Counted from the stretch's first letter, positions 42,442-51,195 are shown. The stretch is 64,000 bases of DNA from Pseudomonas putida (GCF_022627325.1 NZ_JAETZZ010000011.1:181215-245214); one strand, 5' to 3'. A program made the numbers and translations. The notes: generated from the sequence alone by a model not told the origin.

Positions 42442-43518
42442 TTAGCTTTGTTGACGCAGCTTTTCGATGAGTTTTCTGGCTCGGTTTGCTCCAACGTCTA
42501 CGTGGATATCAACCATAGGAGCGGTGCCAAAATCAACCATGTTCTTGTACTGAGCTTCGATTACTACCTTGTCCTCGTCGAAGGTGAGTACAGTCTGCTC
42601 GATTACTTTCTCGAGTGTTTCTTCTGGGTCGCTAACCGGGTTGGTCGCCATTGTCCAGAAGTAGTGGGTTGAGTTTTCAGTTTCCGGGGTCACCCCATGG
42701 AAGCCACGCATGTGGAAGCCGCCCCTTTCAGGATCATTCAATGGATAGGCGCCTGCGTCGACAGCTCCTGTCCAGATTCGGAGGTGCGTAACCAGGAATT
42801 CAATTTCCTGCCACCGGTCGACCTTGCCCTTGAATGGGTACGCCGTCACATAGGTCGGAGGTGGGGTAGAACCTGGCATATGCCTAATCACCCGAACTGA
42901 AGTATCGTCGCTCTCTACTTTCATTTCGGCATTCATATGAATGCTCGCGTTTCCACCAATAGTGCGTAGGTGGACATACCCAAGGTGACTCAGATCCAAC
43001 AAGTTGTCATGGATCAGTTGATAGGGAGCCTCGTAGTGATATATGTCGCCCTCGAAGAGATATTTTCCGCTAGAGTGCACATTGTATTCAGGCGGTTCGC
43101 AGGTGGGGTTGGAGTTATTGGCGCCCCCGAACCAGATCCAGACGATCTTATCCCGTTCTTGTACGTGGAATGACGCTACTTTAGCTTTGGTTGGGATTTT
43201 TGTTTGGCCTGGTACTTCTATACATTTGCCGCTGGCGTCAAACAAAAGCCCGTGGTAACCGCAGCGCATACCCTGTTCTTCAACCGTTCCACGAGAGAGA
43301 GGCAGGGCTCGGTGGCAGCAGCGATCTTCGAGCGCAGCAGGTTCGCCGTCTGCTGTGCGGAAGAGCACAACTCGCTTACCCAGCAGGGTTCTTGCTATCG
43401 GCTTGTCATTCAGCTCCCAAGCCAATGCTGCAACATACCACTGGTTCATAGGGAATTTGGGTGCTTCTGCGGGGGCACTCACTTCATATGCCAGTGCTTG
43501 ACCTTGTGATGTACTCAT
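42442..43518 (-). CDS. Rieske non-heme iron oxygenase (VanA-like)
   Basis: A 358-residue oxygenase alpha subunit. The Rieske [2Fe-2S] ligands are Cys67, His69, Cys86 and His89 (DRCCHRALPLSRG...MRCGYHG). The mononuclear iron motif is DNLLDLSHLGYVH at 171-183, with His178 and His183. The overall layout and length are those of vanillate O-demethylase oxygenases and related monooxygenases that remove O- or N-alkyl groups from aromatics. Its reductase is encoded 36 bases upstream in the same direction. The neighbouring amine catabolism suggests an alkylated aromatic amine or acid as substrate, which is a hypothesis only. Confidence 0.87.
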   Translation of the reverse strand: MSTSQGQALAYEVSAPAEAPKFPMNQWYVAALAWELNDKPIARTLLGKRVVLFRTADGEPAALEDRCCHRALPLSRGTVEEQGMRCGYHGLLFDASGKCIEVPGQTKIPTKAKVASFHVQERDKIVWIWFGGANNSNPTCEPPEYNVHSSGKYLFEGDIYHYEAPYQLIHDNLLDLSHLGYVHLRTIGGNASIHMNAEMKVESDDTSVRVIRHMPGSTPPPTYVTAYPFKGKVDRWQEIEFLVTHLRIWTGAVDAGAYPLNDPERGGFHMRGFHGVTPETENSTHYFWTMATNPVSDPEETLEKVIEQTVLTFDEDKVVIEAQYKNMVDFGTAPMVDIHVDVGANRARKLIEKLRQQS

Positions 43519-43554
43519 CTACATTTTCCTCCGACAGGATTGTTATTGCTACTA

Positions 43555-44508
43555 CTACAAGTCCAGTACAAGCCGCTTGCTGTGAGCGCGCGAGCAGCAA
43601 GGGGTGAAGCAATTGTTTTGGGAGTGTTCGGAGGCAATCATGTACTGATCACGATGATCCGGAGTGCCTTCCACAACTCGCGTTATGCACGCGCCGCAGA
43701 TGCCTTGTTCGCAGGAGCTTTCGATCTCGATGCCATTCTCAAGCAGAACCTCAAGTACAGTCTTGTCTGCTGGCACCTCAAAAACCTGCCCCGATTGACG
43801 GAGCTCAATTTCGAATGAACTATCTCCTTCGACCATCTGGGGCTTGGCTGCAAAGTCCTCACGGTGTATCTGAGGGTCGTCCCAACCTTGAGCTCTAGCC
43901 GTGTTCTCGATATGAGACATAAAGCCCAATGGGCCGCAGCAATAAAGCTGATCACCTCTGGAGGGGTGAGCGAGAATCTTCTCTGCATCTAGCGCTTGGC
44001 TAGGGTGTCCATTGTTGAGATGGACATGCAGATGCTCCTTGTATGGAGATTGATTCAGCGCATCCAGAAACGCTAAGCGCTCAATTGAACGGCCGCAGTA
44101 GTGGAGCTCGAAATCTTTACCCGTTGCGAGCAGGGTATGGGCCATGGCCAAAATTGGAGTGATTCCGATGCCCCCTGCGAACAACAGGTATCGATCACCT
44201 GTGAGATCAAGTTCGAACAGGTTTCTCGGGCTTCCGATGGAAATCAAACTCCCCTCGGCCACAGTTGTGTGCATTCCACGGGAGCCCCCTCGTGACTCCG
44301 GCTCGTGGAGCACCGCAATGACGTACCGCTCACGTTCCTGAGGGGCATTGCAGATCGAGTATTGGCGTGTCAGGCCAGGGGCTACATGGACATCGATGTG
44401 TGCGCCGGCTGTGAATGCAGGCAGCTGCGCACCGTCCAAAGATTTTAATTCAAAGCTGCAGACACCCTCAGCTTCGATGATTTTTCGAGAAACGCAGACT
44501 TCAAGCAT
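43555..44508 (-). CDS. Rieske oxygenase reductase (VanB-like)
   Basis: A 317-residue class IA-type reductase. An FMN-binding beta-barrel (LTRQYSICNAPQERERYVIA) comes first. The NAD domain follows with LFAGGIGITPILAMA and LYCCGPLGFM. A plant-type [2Fe-2S] ferredoxin domain (SSCEQGICGACITRVVEGTP) closes the protein. It passes electrons from NAD(P)H to the VanA-like oxygenase encoded directly downstream. It is first in this two-gene operon, the reverse of the usual vanAB order. A MarR regulator is divergent from it with a palindrome between. Confidence 0.88.
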   Translation of the reverse strand: MLEVCVSRKIIEAEGVCSFELKSLDGAQLPAFTAGAHIDVHVAPGLTRQYSICNAPQERERYVIAVLHEPESRGGSRGMHTTVAEGSLISIGSPRNLFELDLTGDRYLLFAGGIGITPILAMAHTLLATGKDFELHYCGRSIERLAFLDALNQSPYKEHLHVHLNNGHPSQALDAEKILAHPSRGDQLYCCGPLGFMSHIENTARAQGWDDPQIHREDFAAKPQMVEGDSSFEIELRQSGQVFEVPADKTVLEVLLENGIEIESSCEQGICGACITRVVEGTPDHRDQYMIASEHSQNNCFTPCCSRAHSKRLVLDL

Positions 44509-44713
44509 GAGCTTAACCCCACCGGACGTTGCAGTGTTTGATGGCAGAAAGAGAGGTAGCCGGATTTAGCGCGGCAGGGCGCTACAGGCCAGGGCTAGAA
44601 AGATATGCAGGTAGGTGAGTTAGGCATGGCACGGAACCTCTATTTTTATTGTGGTGCCGCGAACGCTTATGATGCGGGCGCGAAATCATCGTGTGATTCT
44701 CATACTAGGCATT

Positions 44714-44733
44714 TTAGTTGCGGTGTCAACTAA
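44714..44733. promoter_or_regulatory. Candidate MarR operator
   Basis: TTAGTTG-N6-CAACTAA, a perfect seven-base inverted repeat in the divergent region between the reductase and the MarR gene, 30 bases before the MarR ATG. Size and location fit a MarR dimer site. Confidence 0.6.
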
Positions 44734-44762
44734 TCTGGCCAAAAACACAGGAACCACTCGTC

Positions 44763-45227
44763 ATGCCAGATGCACCCTTGAACCTTGAACGCTACGTACC
44801 TGCGTTGCTGACATTCTTGACCAACAAGCTCTCCAGCAGTGCTTCGGCCTGCTACCGCAAGCATTTTGGGATTGGGATCGTCGAATGGAGGCTGCTAGCC
44901 CTGCTCGATGTGGAGCAGCACATTAGCGCCAACCGAATGGTGCAGGTCATAGGATTGGATAAAAGCGCCGTCAGCCGAGCGCTTCAATTGCTGGAGCGCA
45001 GCGGACACATCACGATTGAGGTAGATGCGGAGGACGCTCGCCGGTACACCGTGTCGATGACCGCGTCGGGTAAGCAACTTCACGATCGGGTGCTGGTGAC
45101 GGCTTTGGAGCGTGAAAAATTACTTCTCTCGGGACTCAGTGATGAGGAGGTAGACACTCTGATCACCTTATTGAGAAAGATGGGGGATCAGCTGGATGCA
45201 GTAAACGCGGTGGAGCCTGAAGGCTAA
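44763..45227 (+). CDS. MarR-family regulator
   Basis: A 154-residue winged-helix protein. The recognition region is NRMVQVIGLDKSAVSRALQL at about residues 57-76, followed by the wing DAEDARRYTVSMTASG. The start at ATG 44763 (MPDAPLNLERY) has AGGAA upstream; the earlier TTG at 44718 falls inside the palindrome and is rejected. It is divergent from the Rieske reductase/oxygenase pair and is the natural candidate for their repressor, probably released by an aromatic ligand. Confidence 0.85.
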   Translation: MPDAPLNLERYVPALLTFLTNKLSSSASACYRKHFGIGIVEWRLLALLDVEQHISANRMVQVIGLDKSAVSRALQLLERSGHITIEVDAEDARRYTVSMTASGKQLHDRVLVTALEREKLLLSGLSDEEVDTLITLLRKMGDQLDAVNAVEPEG

Positions 45228-45352
45228 AGGGCCGGCTTCGGCTTGGTTCCATGCTCAACCGATCTAGGCTACTCGCAGCCTGCTATGTCGAGCTAGTCGT
45301 CCGCCAAAGCCTCACCCCAGGTGAATGCCCCCTGGATAGTAATTCGACAAAA

Positions 45353-45376
45353 ATTCTGGACTCATCAGTCCGGAAT
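45353..45376. promoter_or_regulatory. TetR operator upstream of tetR gene
   Basis: ATTCTGGACT (45353-45362) and AGTCCGGAAT (45367-45376) form an inverted repeat with a 4-base spacer and one mismatch. The same 24-base palindrome recurs perfectly before the hydrolase gene at 46048, so it is very likely the operator of the TetR protein encoded between. Confidence 0.75.
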
Positions 45377-45417
45377 GGTTAAGGTGTACCTCAGAACTGA
45401 TCACCGGATCTCAAGAA

Positions 45418-45996
45418 ATGGCAAGGCCTCAAGAATTCAATACTCAACAAGTACTCAGGAAGGCGATGGCTGTTTTCTGGGAAAAGGGGTATGAGGCGAC
45501 CTCTCTGTCAGACCTGATGGCTGCCACTGGCTTGAGCAAAAGCAGCTTGTATGGGAGCTTTGGAGATAAGCGCGAGCTATTTCTGGCTGCATTTGATGTT
45601 TATCGCCAGGATCGTAAGCGAGAGATGATTCGGCTGCTCAGCGCTGACAATGCTCGCGACGGTATAGTGTCTTTCTACGAGAGTTTGTTCGCAAACCTCG
45701 ATGCGAAGACTGCACACAATGGTTGTATGAGTGTGAACCAGGCAGTAGAGATGGCTCCTCGAGATTCGAGGGTGAAGGATATGGTAGGGGATGACTTCAA
45801 GACTATTCACGAAGCTGTGAGCGCCGCGATCAGGCGAGGTCAGAAAGACGGCTCAGTCAGGAATCGGGCTGAGGCAGAGGAGATCGCGAGTATTCTGGTT
45901 CTGGCATTTCCAGGTCTCCAGCTTATGGCACGAATAGGTGCCGACCAGGAAGCTATGAACAAGAATTTGGCATTGTTGATGACACAGTTGGATTAA
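45418..45996 (+). CDS. TetR-family regulator
   Basis: A 192-residue regulator. The N-terminal HTH (NTQQVLRKAMAVFWEKGYEA then TSLSDLMAATGLSKSSLYGS) is at residues ~8-50 and is followed by an all-helical ligand domain with a central Cys (HNGCMSVNQAVEM), typical of the AcuR/NemR-like subgroup. ATG 45418 directly follows CAAGAA. It is flanked by two near-identical palindromes, one before its own start and one before the following hydrolase gene, so autoregulation and control of the downstream pair are expected. NemR-like members sense electrophiles through Cys; whether this one does is open. Confidence 0.87.
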   Translation: MARPQEFNTQQVLRKAMAVFWEKGYEATSLSDLMAATGLSKSSLYGSFGDKRELFLAAFDVYRQDRKREMIRLLSADNARDGIVSFYESLFANLDAKTAHNGCMSVNQAVEMAPRDSRVKDMVGDDFKTIHEAVSAAIRRGQKDGSVRNRAEAEEIASILVLAFPGLQLMARIGADQEAMNKNLALLMTQLD

Positions 45997-46008
45997 AAAA
46001 ATTTATCA

Positions 46009-46032
46009 ATTCTGGACTGATAAGTCCAGAAT
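46009..46032. promoter_or_regulatory. TetR operator upstream of the hydrolase gene
   Basis: ATTCTGGACT and AGTCCAGAAT form a perfect inverted repeat around GATA. It lies 12 bases after the TetR stop and 16 bases before the hydrolase ATG, overlapping the expected promoter. Confidence 0.8.
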
Positions 46033-46047
46033 AACCGTGAGGACAGC

Positions 46048-46815
46048 ATGAAAATTCAGCAGATTCGTAATGCAACAGTTGTTCTGGACTACGCCGGAAC
46101 TCGGCTTTTGGTGGATCCATATTTGGCGGAGCAGGGGGCCTATCCAGGCTTCGAAGGTACTGTTAACAGCCACCTGCGAAACCCCACTGTCCCTTTGCCG
46201 ATGCCAGTTAGCGAAATCATCAAAGCGGATGCTGTAATCCTGACCCATGTCCACCCCGATCATTGGGATGAGGCCGCCATTAATCTGATTCCTAAGTCGA
46301 TGCCGATTTATACCCAGAGTGCCGCTGACCAGGCTGTGGTGCTCTCCCAAGGCTTTACCGATGTGAATCTGATTGAGGGGGCTGTTCTTAACGGGATCAA
46401 GTTCTTCCAAACCAATGGCCAGCACGGCTCGGACGAAGCTCTGCAAGCCATTGGCGAGATCCTTGGTGATGTCTCCGGCGTTGTGCTCCAGCACCCGACA
46501 GAGAAAATCCTCTACATAGCCGGTGATACTGTCTGGAACCACCACGTCACCGATGCGCTGGAACAATTCACGCCGGAAGTTATTCTGCTGAATGCAGGTG
46601 ACGCTCAGGTCATTGGCCTGGGGTCGATCATCATGGGCAAAGAGGATGTTTGGCGTGTTTTCCAGGCGGCTCCTGAGGCTGAGATTGTCGCCACGCACCT
46701 CGAGTCAGTTAACCATGCAGTCCTGACGCGGCAGGAGCTCGTCCAGTTTTGCGAGGAGAAAGGTATGACCAGCCGGGTTAGCATCCCGGCTGATGGTGAA
46801 ACGTTGAGCTTTTGA
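46048..46815 (+). CDS. Metallo-beta-lactamase-fold hydrolase (UlaG-like)
   Basis: A 255-residue protein with the metal motif HVHPDHWDE (HxHxDH) near residue 68, an N-terminal IRNATVVLDYAGTRLLVDPY strand pair, and later Asp and His ligands (IAGDTVW, ATHLESVNH). This matches the UlaG/YddR group of L-ascorbate-6-phosphate lactonase-like hydrolases. It acts in the cytoplasm; there is no signal peptide. It is the first gene under the perfect TetR palindrome, and its stop is 11 bases before the SnoaL-like ATG. The substrate is unknown; a lactone or reactive carbonyl product is a reasonable guess. Confidence 0.82.
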   Translation: MKIQQIRNATVVLDYAGTRLLVDPYLAEQGAYPGFEGTVNSHLRNPTVPLPMPVSEIIKADAVILTHVHPDHWDEAAINLIPKSMPIYTQSAADQAVVLSQGFTDVNLIEGAVLNGIKFFQTNGQHGSDEALQAIGEILGDVSGVVLQHPTEKILYIAGDTVWNHHVTDALEQFTPEVILLNAGDAQVIGLGSIIMGKEDVWRVFQAAPEAEIVATHLESVNHAVLTRQELVQFCEEKGMTSRVSIPADGETLSF

Positions 46816-46826
46816 AGGACAGGCCA

Positions 46827-47234
46827 ATGATCGTTGATGCAAACAAGAAGCTGGTTTGTGACTTTTACGAGGCTATCGAGCGGCGTGATTATGAAGCGGT
46901 TGCGGAGTTCTGCCACGAAGATTTCAACTTCTATGTGCATGTGGATCGCCCTATGCCTGGAGCGGCAGGGCTAGTGGGCTCTGAGAAGAAGAACTTTGAC
47001 ATGTATGACCACTTCACCTTTAAGATTCACGAGTTGCTTGCCGAGGAAGATCGTATTGCTGCCTACATGATCTTCGAGGGCGTCCAGGTCAGAAGCGTCG
47101 AAGGAACACCTGTGAAAGGCGGTCTCGTACGGTTCTCGCTAATGATGCTGCTGAAGGTCAAGGACGGGAAGATTATCGAGAAGCGGGCGCATTTCGACAA
47201 CAAGGACATCGACTCTCAGCTCGTAGCAGCTTAA
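46827..47234 (+). CDS. SnoaL/NTF2-like protein
   Basis: A 135-residue protein of the cone-shaped NTF2/SnoaL fold. The start is VDANKKLVCDFYEAIERRDY, with mid-sheet strands LVGSEKKNFDMYDHF and the closing pair RFSLMMLLKVKDGKIIEKRA. Members are ketosteroid-isomerase-like enzymes or ligand binders. ATG 46827 with AAGGACA upstream is preferred to TTG 46812. It is co-transcribed with the metallo-hydrolase under TetR control. Detoxification of a small electrophile is suggested by the TetR/hydrolase/SnoaL combination, but not proven. Confidence 0.78.
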   Translation: MIVDANKKLVCDFYEAIERRDYEAVAEFCHEDFNFYVHVDRPMPGAAGLVGSEKKNFDMYDHFTFKIHELLAEEDRIAAYMIFEGVQVRSVEGTPVKGGLVRFSLMMLLKVKDGKIIEKRAHFDNKDIDSQLVAA

Positions 47235-47245
47235 TCAGTAAATGA

Positions 47246-47285
47246 AAGGCCCACCTGCACAGCATTGCTGATGTAGGTAGGCCTT
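47246..47285 (+). terminator. Hairpin after the SnoaL-like gene
   Basis: AAGGCC and ACCT segments pair with AGGT and GGCCTT at the other end of a 40-base hairpin, 12 bases after the stop. No long T-run follows. Confidence 0.5.
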
Positions 47286-47394
47286 AGTTCTTCCAGCTGC
47301 AGCCAGGCCATTTATCTCAAAGACTCTCGCGTTGTAGCTTGACGAGGCGCTGGTATAGCCTCAGACCCGTTCGCAACAGCAGTGCCTCAGTCGC

Positions 47395-47640
47395 TCAATA
47401 GGCTTTGTAAAGAAAGGATTCGCTAGACAGAACCACATCCACACGATCACCTTCAGGATCCTGCTGACGTTTGATTTCCATGCTGAAGTTGATGGCGCTC
47501 ATGATACCGTCGCCGAAATTCTTCATGGATCAGCTCTTAGGTCGTCATCCTGTATACATTGATCATCTCGTACCAGCAGTAAATCATTGGGTCATTCGGT
47601 ACAGCGGTCGGTAGCGAGCCTATGTAGGTGCGACCTGCAG
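47395..47640 (-). pseudogene. cynS: Cyanase (cynS) remnant
   Basis: The minus strand encodes GSLPTAVPNDPMIYCWYEMI, then a stop, then ELIHEEF. After a frameshift it continues NFGDGIMSAINFSMEIKRQQ and DPEGDRVDVVLSSESFLYKA to a TGA at 47395-47397. This is the C-terminal half of cyanate hydratase, whose usual phrase is EKFGDGIMSAINF. The TAA stands where a Lys codon is normal, and the catalytic N-terminal half cannot be followed upstream. No transporter or carbonic anhydrase of a cyn operon remains. It is clearly non-functional. Confidence 0.75.
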
Positions 47641-48562
47641 TCAGGCAATTGCCTAGTCGAACAGATCAAAAACTTGCCACTACTTCGGCTTGAGCTTTGT
47701 CGAAGGTGATCTGGCCACGGCAGCCTGCAGTTGTTTACTCTTTGGAGAGGCTTGCTGCGTCAGATAGCTGTCACGGGCCAGATCTCCTGTCGAGGTTCCT
47801 CAGTTCAAAGACAGGGCTTCAGATCTCCGATTTGCGTTCGTCCTGACGGGCTGAGTGAGAAGGAACAGCCTAACTGTGCTGAAAAAATCTTTGCTCAGGC
47901 GCTCTGTATTGCTCTGTTCTACCTGCCGGGGGCTGGGGACGCGGGTGGCTGCTCACGTGGGCGTGAGCAGCACTGGTATAAGGTATTCAACATCATATTC
48001 TGGCCTACTGCGGTACAGGTAATCGCTCGACAAACCCCTATGAGGCGCTAGCGGTCGGTGATTGCTTATCCGCAATACTGTCCTGCGTCTGTTGATCCGC
48101 CTTACCCAAAGGGCTGCTGGCTCACACTGAACGCAGGCGAGGTTCTGAGTGCCTGCATGAAAGGAATTCACTTCGGTCTGCTGTAGTCCCTGGAGAAGAG
48201 GCGGTGGTATCAGCAGACATTCGACGGCTCCATCGAGATGTCAGCAGAGGCCCATCAACATTCCAAGGAGGGTGAGGGGGGTTAGAGAAACGCTACCTCT
48301 CACAATTCGTGCCATCTTGACGAATACGTAACTATCTCGCTTTCAAATTGCCGATTCGATTCAGACCGCTATTAATCTGTAAAAGTTATTGAATGATCTG
48401 GCTTCGTTGATTGCTATCGCACGCGTCCAGGTAAAAAATCGATGCTCCATAAAATCTGCGAAGTTGTAGTTGAACGGGACGGCTGGTGAGTTTTGGGGGG
48501 GGCGGCCAGTTGGGCTCCGCGAATCGGTGATCAAGTCCAAGAATAATTTGGCGCTGGGGGTT
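47641..48562. other. Gene-free region with probable debris
   Basis: About 900 bases between the cyanase remnant and the chemoreceptor. A minus-strand piece reading GQITFDKAQAEVVASF with a stop near 47670 resembles the end of an outer-membrane barrel, but it is too short to assign. Frames at 47731-48051 and 47953-48171 have no support. The chemoreceptor promoter must lie at the right-hand end. Confidence 0.35.
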
Positions 48563-50704
48563 ATGTTTATAATGAGGATGAGCATTCAGTGGCGTGTTCT
48601 ACTGCTGGTAGGGTTTTGCTTGATAATGGTTGTGTCCATCCTTATATCACTTCTTACGTATAGAGCTGATCAGAATTCTGATATTGTGAAGCTTGAAGCA
48701 TCCGAAATGTTGCGGCTTTCAGCAAGCCGCGCCTTAGCTGCTGAGGGGGCAGTTCAGGCCAGATCAATACAGCAGTTCTTTCAGTCCGGTTACCAGGTTG
48801 GTTTGGATATCTCGCAGCACGCCCTGCAGCTCCGCCAGCTAGTGCAGCGTGATAAAGTTTCTTCAGAGACTGTCCGCGAGGAATTGACTCAGATGATCAG
48901 GCATACTCTCGAGGGCAATCCAGGTCTACTAAGCCTCTACTTGGTATTTGAGCGTGATGCCTTAGATGGGGCAGATTCAATTTTTCGTGGCTTAGAGCGG
49001 CTTGGTAGCAATGAAGTCGGGAGATTCTCAATTTACACTGCTCAACAGGATGGAAAAGTCATCGCTAAAACAACGCCAGAAAGCGTTATCTCAGATGCAA
49101 CTTTGATGCTCGATGGAACACCTTTTAGCACTTGGTATGACTGTCCTAGAAAAACACTGAAACCATGCCTGCTTTCTCCGTACTTTGATGAGTCGTCAGG
49201 AAGGAAAACTCTGATTACCACTGTCTCATTTCCGCTAATACAGAATGACAAGGTGATCGGGGTAGCGGGTATGGATATCAGCCTTGAGAGCATTCAAAAA
49301 ATTGTCCATAGCGGCGCTGCTAATCTCTACGGTGGAGCTGGAAACGTCGGTGTCTTCAGTCCGACTGGGCTACTAGCCGGTCATAGCAGTGATGTTAGGC
49401 TTTTGGGGAAGTCCCTCATCGAGGCTGGACTTAAAAATGGGGCGGATATCCTCCGAAAAAGCCAAGGTGGAATGATCAAGCCAATTTCAGACCAAGAGCA
49501 TCTAGGCGTTTTGGTTCCAATTCATCCCATCCCCGAATCGAAGCCGTGGGGCGTGCTCCTGGATGTGCCGGCGAATACGGTGATGGAGCCCGCGCGCTCC
49601 CTTCAATCCAGATTGGATGCTCGAACTCGGGAAGATACGATATGGGCCATCGTCTACGGTGTGTTGGTAGGTTTGATCGGACTGCTTCTGGTCTGGCTAA
49701 CTGCTAGAGGTGTGACAAGGCCGATCAACCGAATTTCTCTGATGCTCCAAGATGTTGGCGGAGCCGAAGGCGATCTGACGAAACGTCTGACATACTCCCG
49801 TCCCGATGAACTCGGTACGTTGGTAATGTGGTTCAACACTTTCCTGGACAAGCTGCAGCCATTGATGGCTGATTTGCAGCAGCTTGTGCGGCAAGCTCAT
49901 GGCAATGTCGATAAGTCGGCGGTCATTTCCACGGCGATAAGTGATGGGATGCAGCAGCAGTACCGAGAGATCGATCAGGCCGCCACTGCTTCTCATGAGA
50001 TGAGTTCCACCGCACATGAGGTAGCTCGCAGTGCTACTCAGGCTGCCGATGCTACTCGAGATGCTAGAGGGGCGGCGGAGAATGGCCAGGCGGTTATACG
50101 CATGACGACCCAAACAATTGGGAACCTGTCAGGCGCGATCTCCGAAGCAATGACCCAGGTTGAGGGTTTAGCTATCCGCAGCGACCGCATTGGTAGGGTT
50201 TTGGAGGTAATCAGGGCCATTGCTGAGCAGACGAATCTGCTTGCTCTCAATGCCGCCATTGAGGCGGCTCGCGCCGGCGATGCAGGCAGAGGCTTCGCGG
50301 TTGTGGCTGACGAGGTAAGGAAACTCGCAGGCAGCACTGGAGCTTCAATTGAGGAAATACGGACAGTAATCGACGAGCTTCAGGCTAGTACTCGGAATAC
50401 CGTTGCTGCAATGGAGAGAGGGGCTGTCCATGCAGTGGAAGCAGTTGAACAAGTAGGGAGTGCTTCAAAGGCTTTCGGCCTTATCGGTGAATCAGTGATT
50501 GTCATCAGCGAAATGAACTTACAGATCGCAGCCGCTGCTGAAGAGCAGAGTCAAGTATCTGAGGAAGTGAGTCATAATGTGGCTGTCATTCGAGATGTCA
50601 CGGAATCGCTGTCTAATGAGGCGCAGGAGTCTCTGGAACTGAGTAAAGCCATCAGCGAGCTTGCATCCGCTCAGCAACTGCTGGCCCAGCGTTTCAAGGC
50701 GTAA
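48563..50704 (+). CDS. Methyl-accepting chemotaxis protein, paralog with altered sensor
   Basis: A 713-residue chemoreceptor with TM1 at residues 10-33, a periplasmic double-Cache-like domain to about 345, TM2, HAMP and the signalling tip NLLALNAAIEAARAGDAGRG. It aligns residue for residue with the receptor at 12876-15005 (WYD at 191-193, Asp238). It has Ser189 and Thr190 where the other has Arg189 and Arg190. Starting at ATG 48563 (MFIMRMSIQW) matches the paralog; the frame to 48470 is an artefact of an open upstream region. No catabolic gene is beside it. It probably senses a related ligand without a carboxylate. Confidence 0.88.
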   Translation: MFIMRMSIQWRVLLLVGFCLIMVVSILISLLTYRADQNSDIVKLEASEMLRLSASRALAAEGAVQARSIQQFFQSGYQVGLDISQHALQLRQLVQRDKVSSETVREELTQMIRHTLEGNPGLLSLYLVFERDALDGADSIFRGLERLGSNEVGRFSIYTAQQDGKVIAKTTPESVISDATLMLDGTPFSTWYDCPRKTLKPCLLSPYFDESSGRKTLITTVSFPLIQNDKVIGVAGMDISLESIQKIVHSGAANLYGGAGNVGVFSPTGLLAGHSSDVRLLGKSLIEAGLKNGADILRKSQGGMIKPISDQEHLGVLVPIHPIPESKPWGVLLDVPANTVMEPARSLQSRLDARTREDTIWAIVYGVLVGLIGLLLVWLTARGVTRPINRISLMLQDVGGAEGDLTKRLTYSRPDELGTLVMWFNTFLDKLQPLMADLQQLVRQAHGNVDKSAVISTAISDGMQQQYREIDQAATASHEMSSTAHEVARSATQAADATRDARGAAENGQAVIRMTTQTIGNLSGAISEAMTQVEGLAIRSDRIGRVLEVIRAIAEQTNLLALNAAIEAARAGDAGRGFAVVADEVRKLAGSTGASIEEIRTVIDELQASTRNTVAAMERGAVHAVEAVEQVGSASKAFGLIGESVIVISEMNLQIAAAAEEQSQVSEEVSHNVAVIRDVTESLSNEAQESLELSKAISELASAQQLLAQRFKA

Positions 50705-50774
50705 CAGAGTCATTACCTGAAATATGTCGAGAATCTGGCCGAACGGTGTGGAGTTTGTCCAGAAAATTCAAACT

Positions 50775-50810
50775 AGCTTGCGGTAGATATTCTATTTTCC
50801 GCCGCAAGCT
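50775..50810 (+). terminator. Hairpin after the chemoreceptor
   Basis: AGCTTGCGG and CCGCAAGCT pair perfectly over nine bases around an 18-base AT-rich loop, 70 bases beyond the stop. No T-run follows, so the function is uncertain. Confidence 0.45.
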
Positions 50811-51049
50811 CTGCCTTGATTCTTGATTGTAGATTGGTAGCAGTCAACGATTGCAGGAAAGTTCCTACAAGGTGACTTGGCATCGAGAATGAAGGCCTGC
50901 GCCCATTCGTAGCGATTATTCTGGCCCGCACTATCTCGAAAGTCTCGATTCAAATAGAAATTCTTCGTTTGAGTAAAACTTCGAATCCTCTAAGAAACCC
51001 TCATGACGTCTCGATGCCATCATTTGTCCTTTAGGTACTTCACAGTTAA

Positions 51050-51195
51050 TGGTCTGTAATGTCCAGCGCTCCTTGCCTCTCCTTACGTCCAGCGCGACGA
51101 TAGACGAGAAGTATTTCTCTACCGCTTCGGTTCGCTCTGCGCCCCAGAAGTCAGGCGTGGTGTTGCCTGTCAGAAGATAGACCAGCGGAGCGTTC
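51050..51195 (-). pseudogene. Remnant of a PQQ-dependent dehydrogenase
   Basis: The minus strand reads APLVYLLTGNTTPDFWGAER, TEAVEKYFSSIVALDVRRGK and ERWTLQTI. This matches the 'GN.TPD.WG..R...E.YSSS.VALD..TGK..W.FQT' propeller segment of membrane-bound quinoprotein glucose dehydrogenase-type enzymes. The upstream and downstream parts of an ~800-residue enzyme are absent and similarity ends just after this piece. It lies in the 50705-51291 gene-free stretch. Confidence 0.6.
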
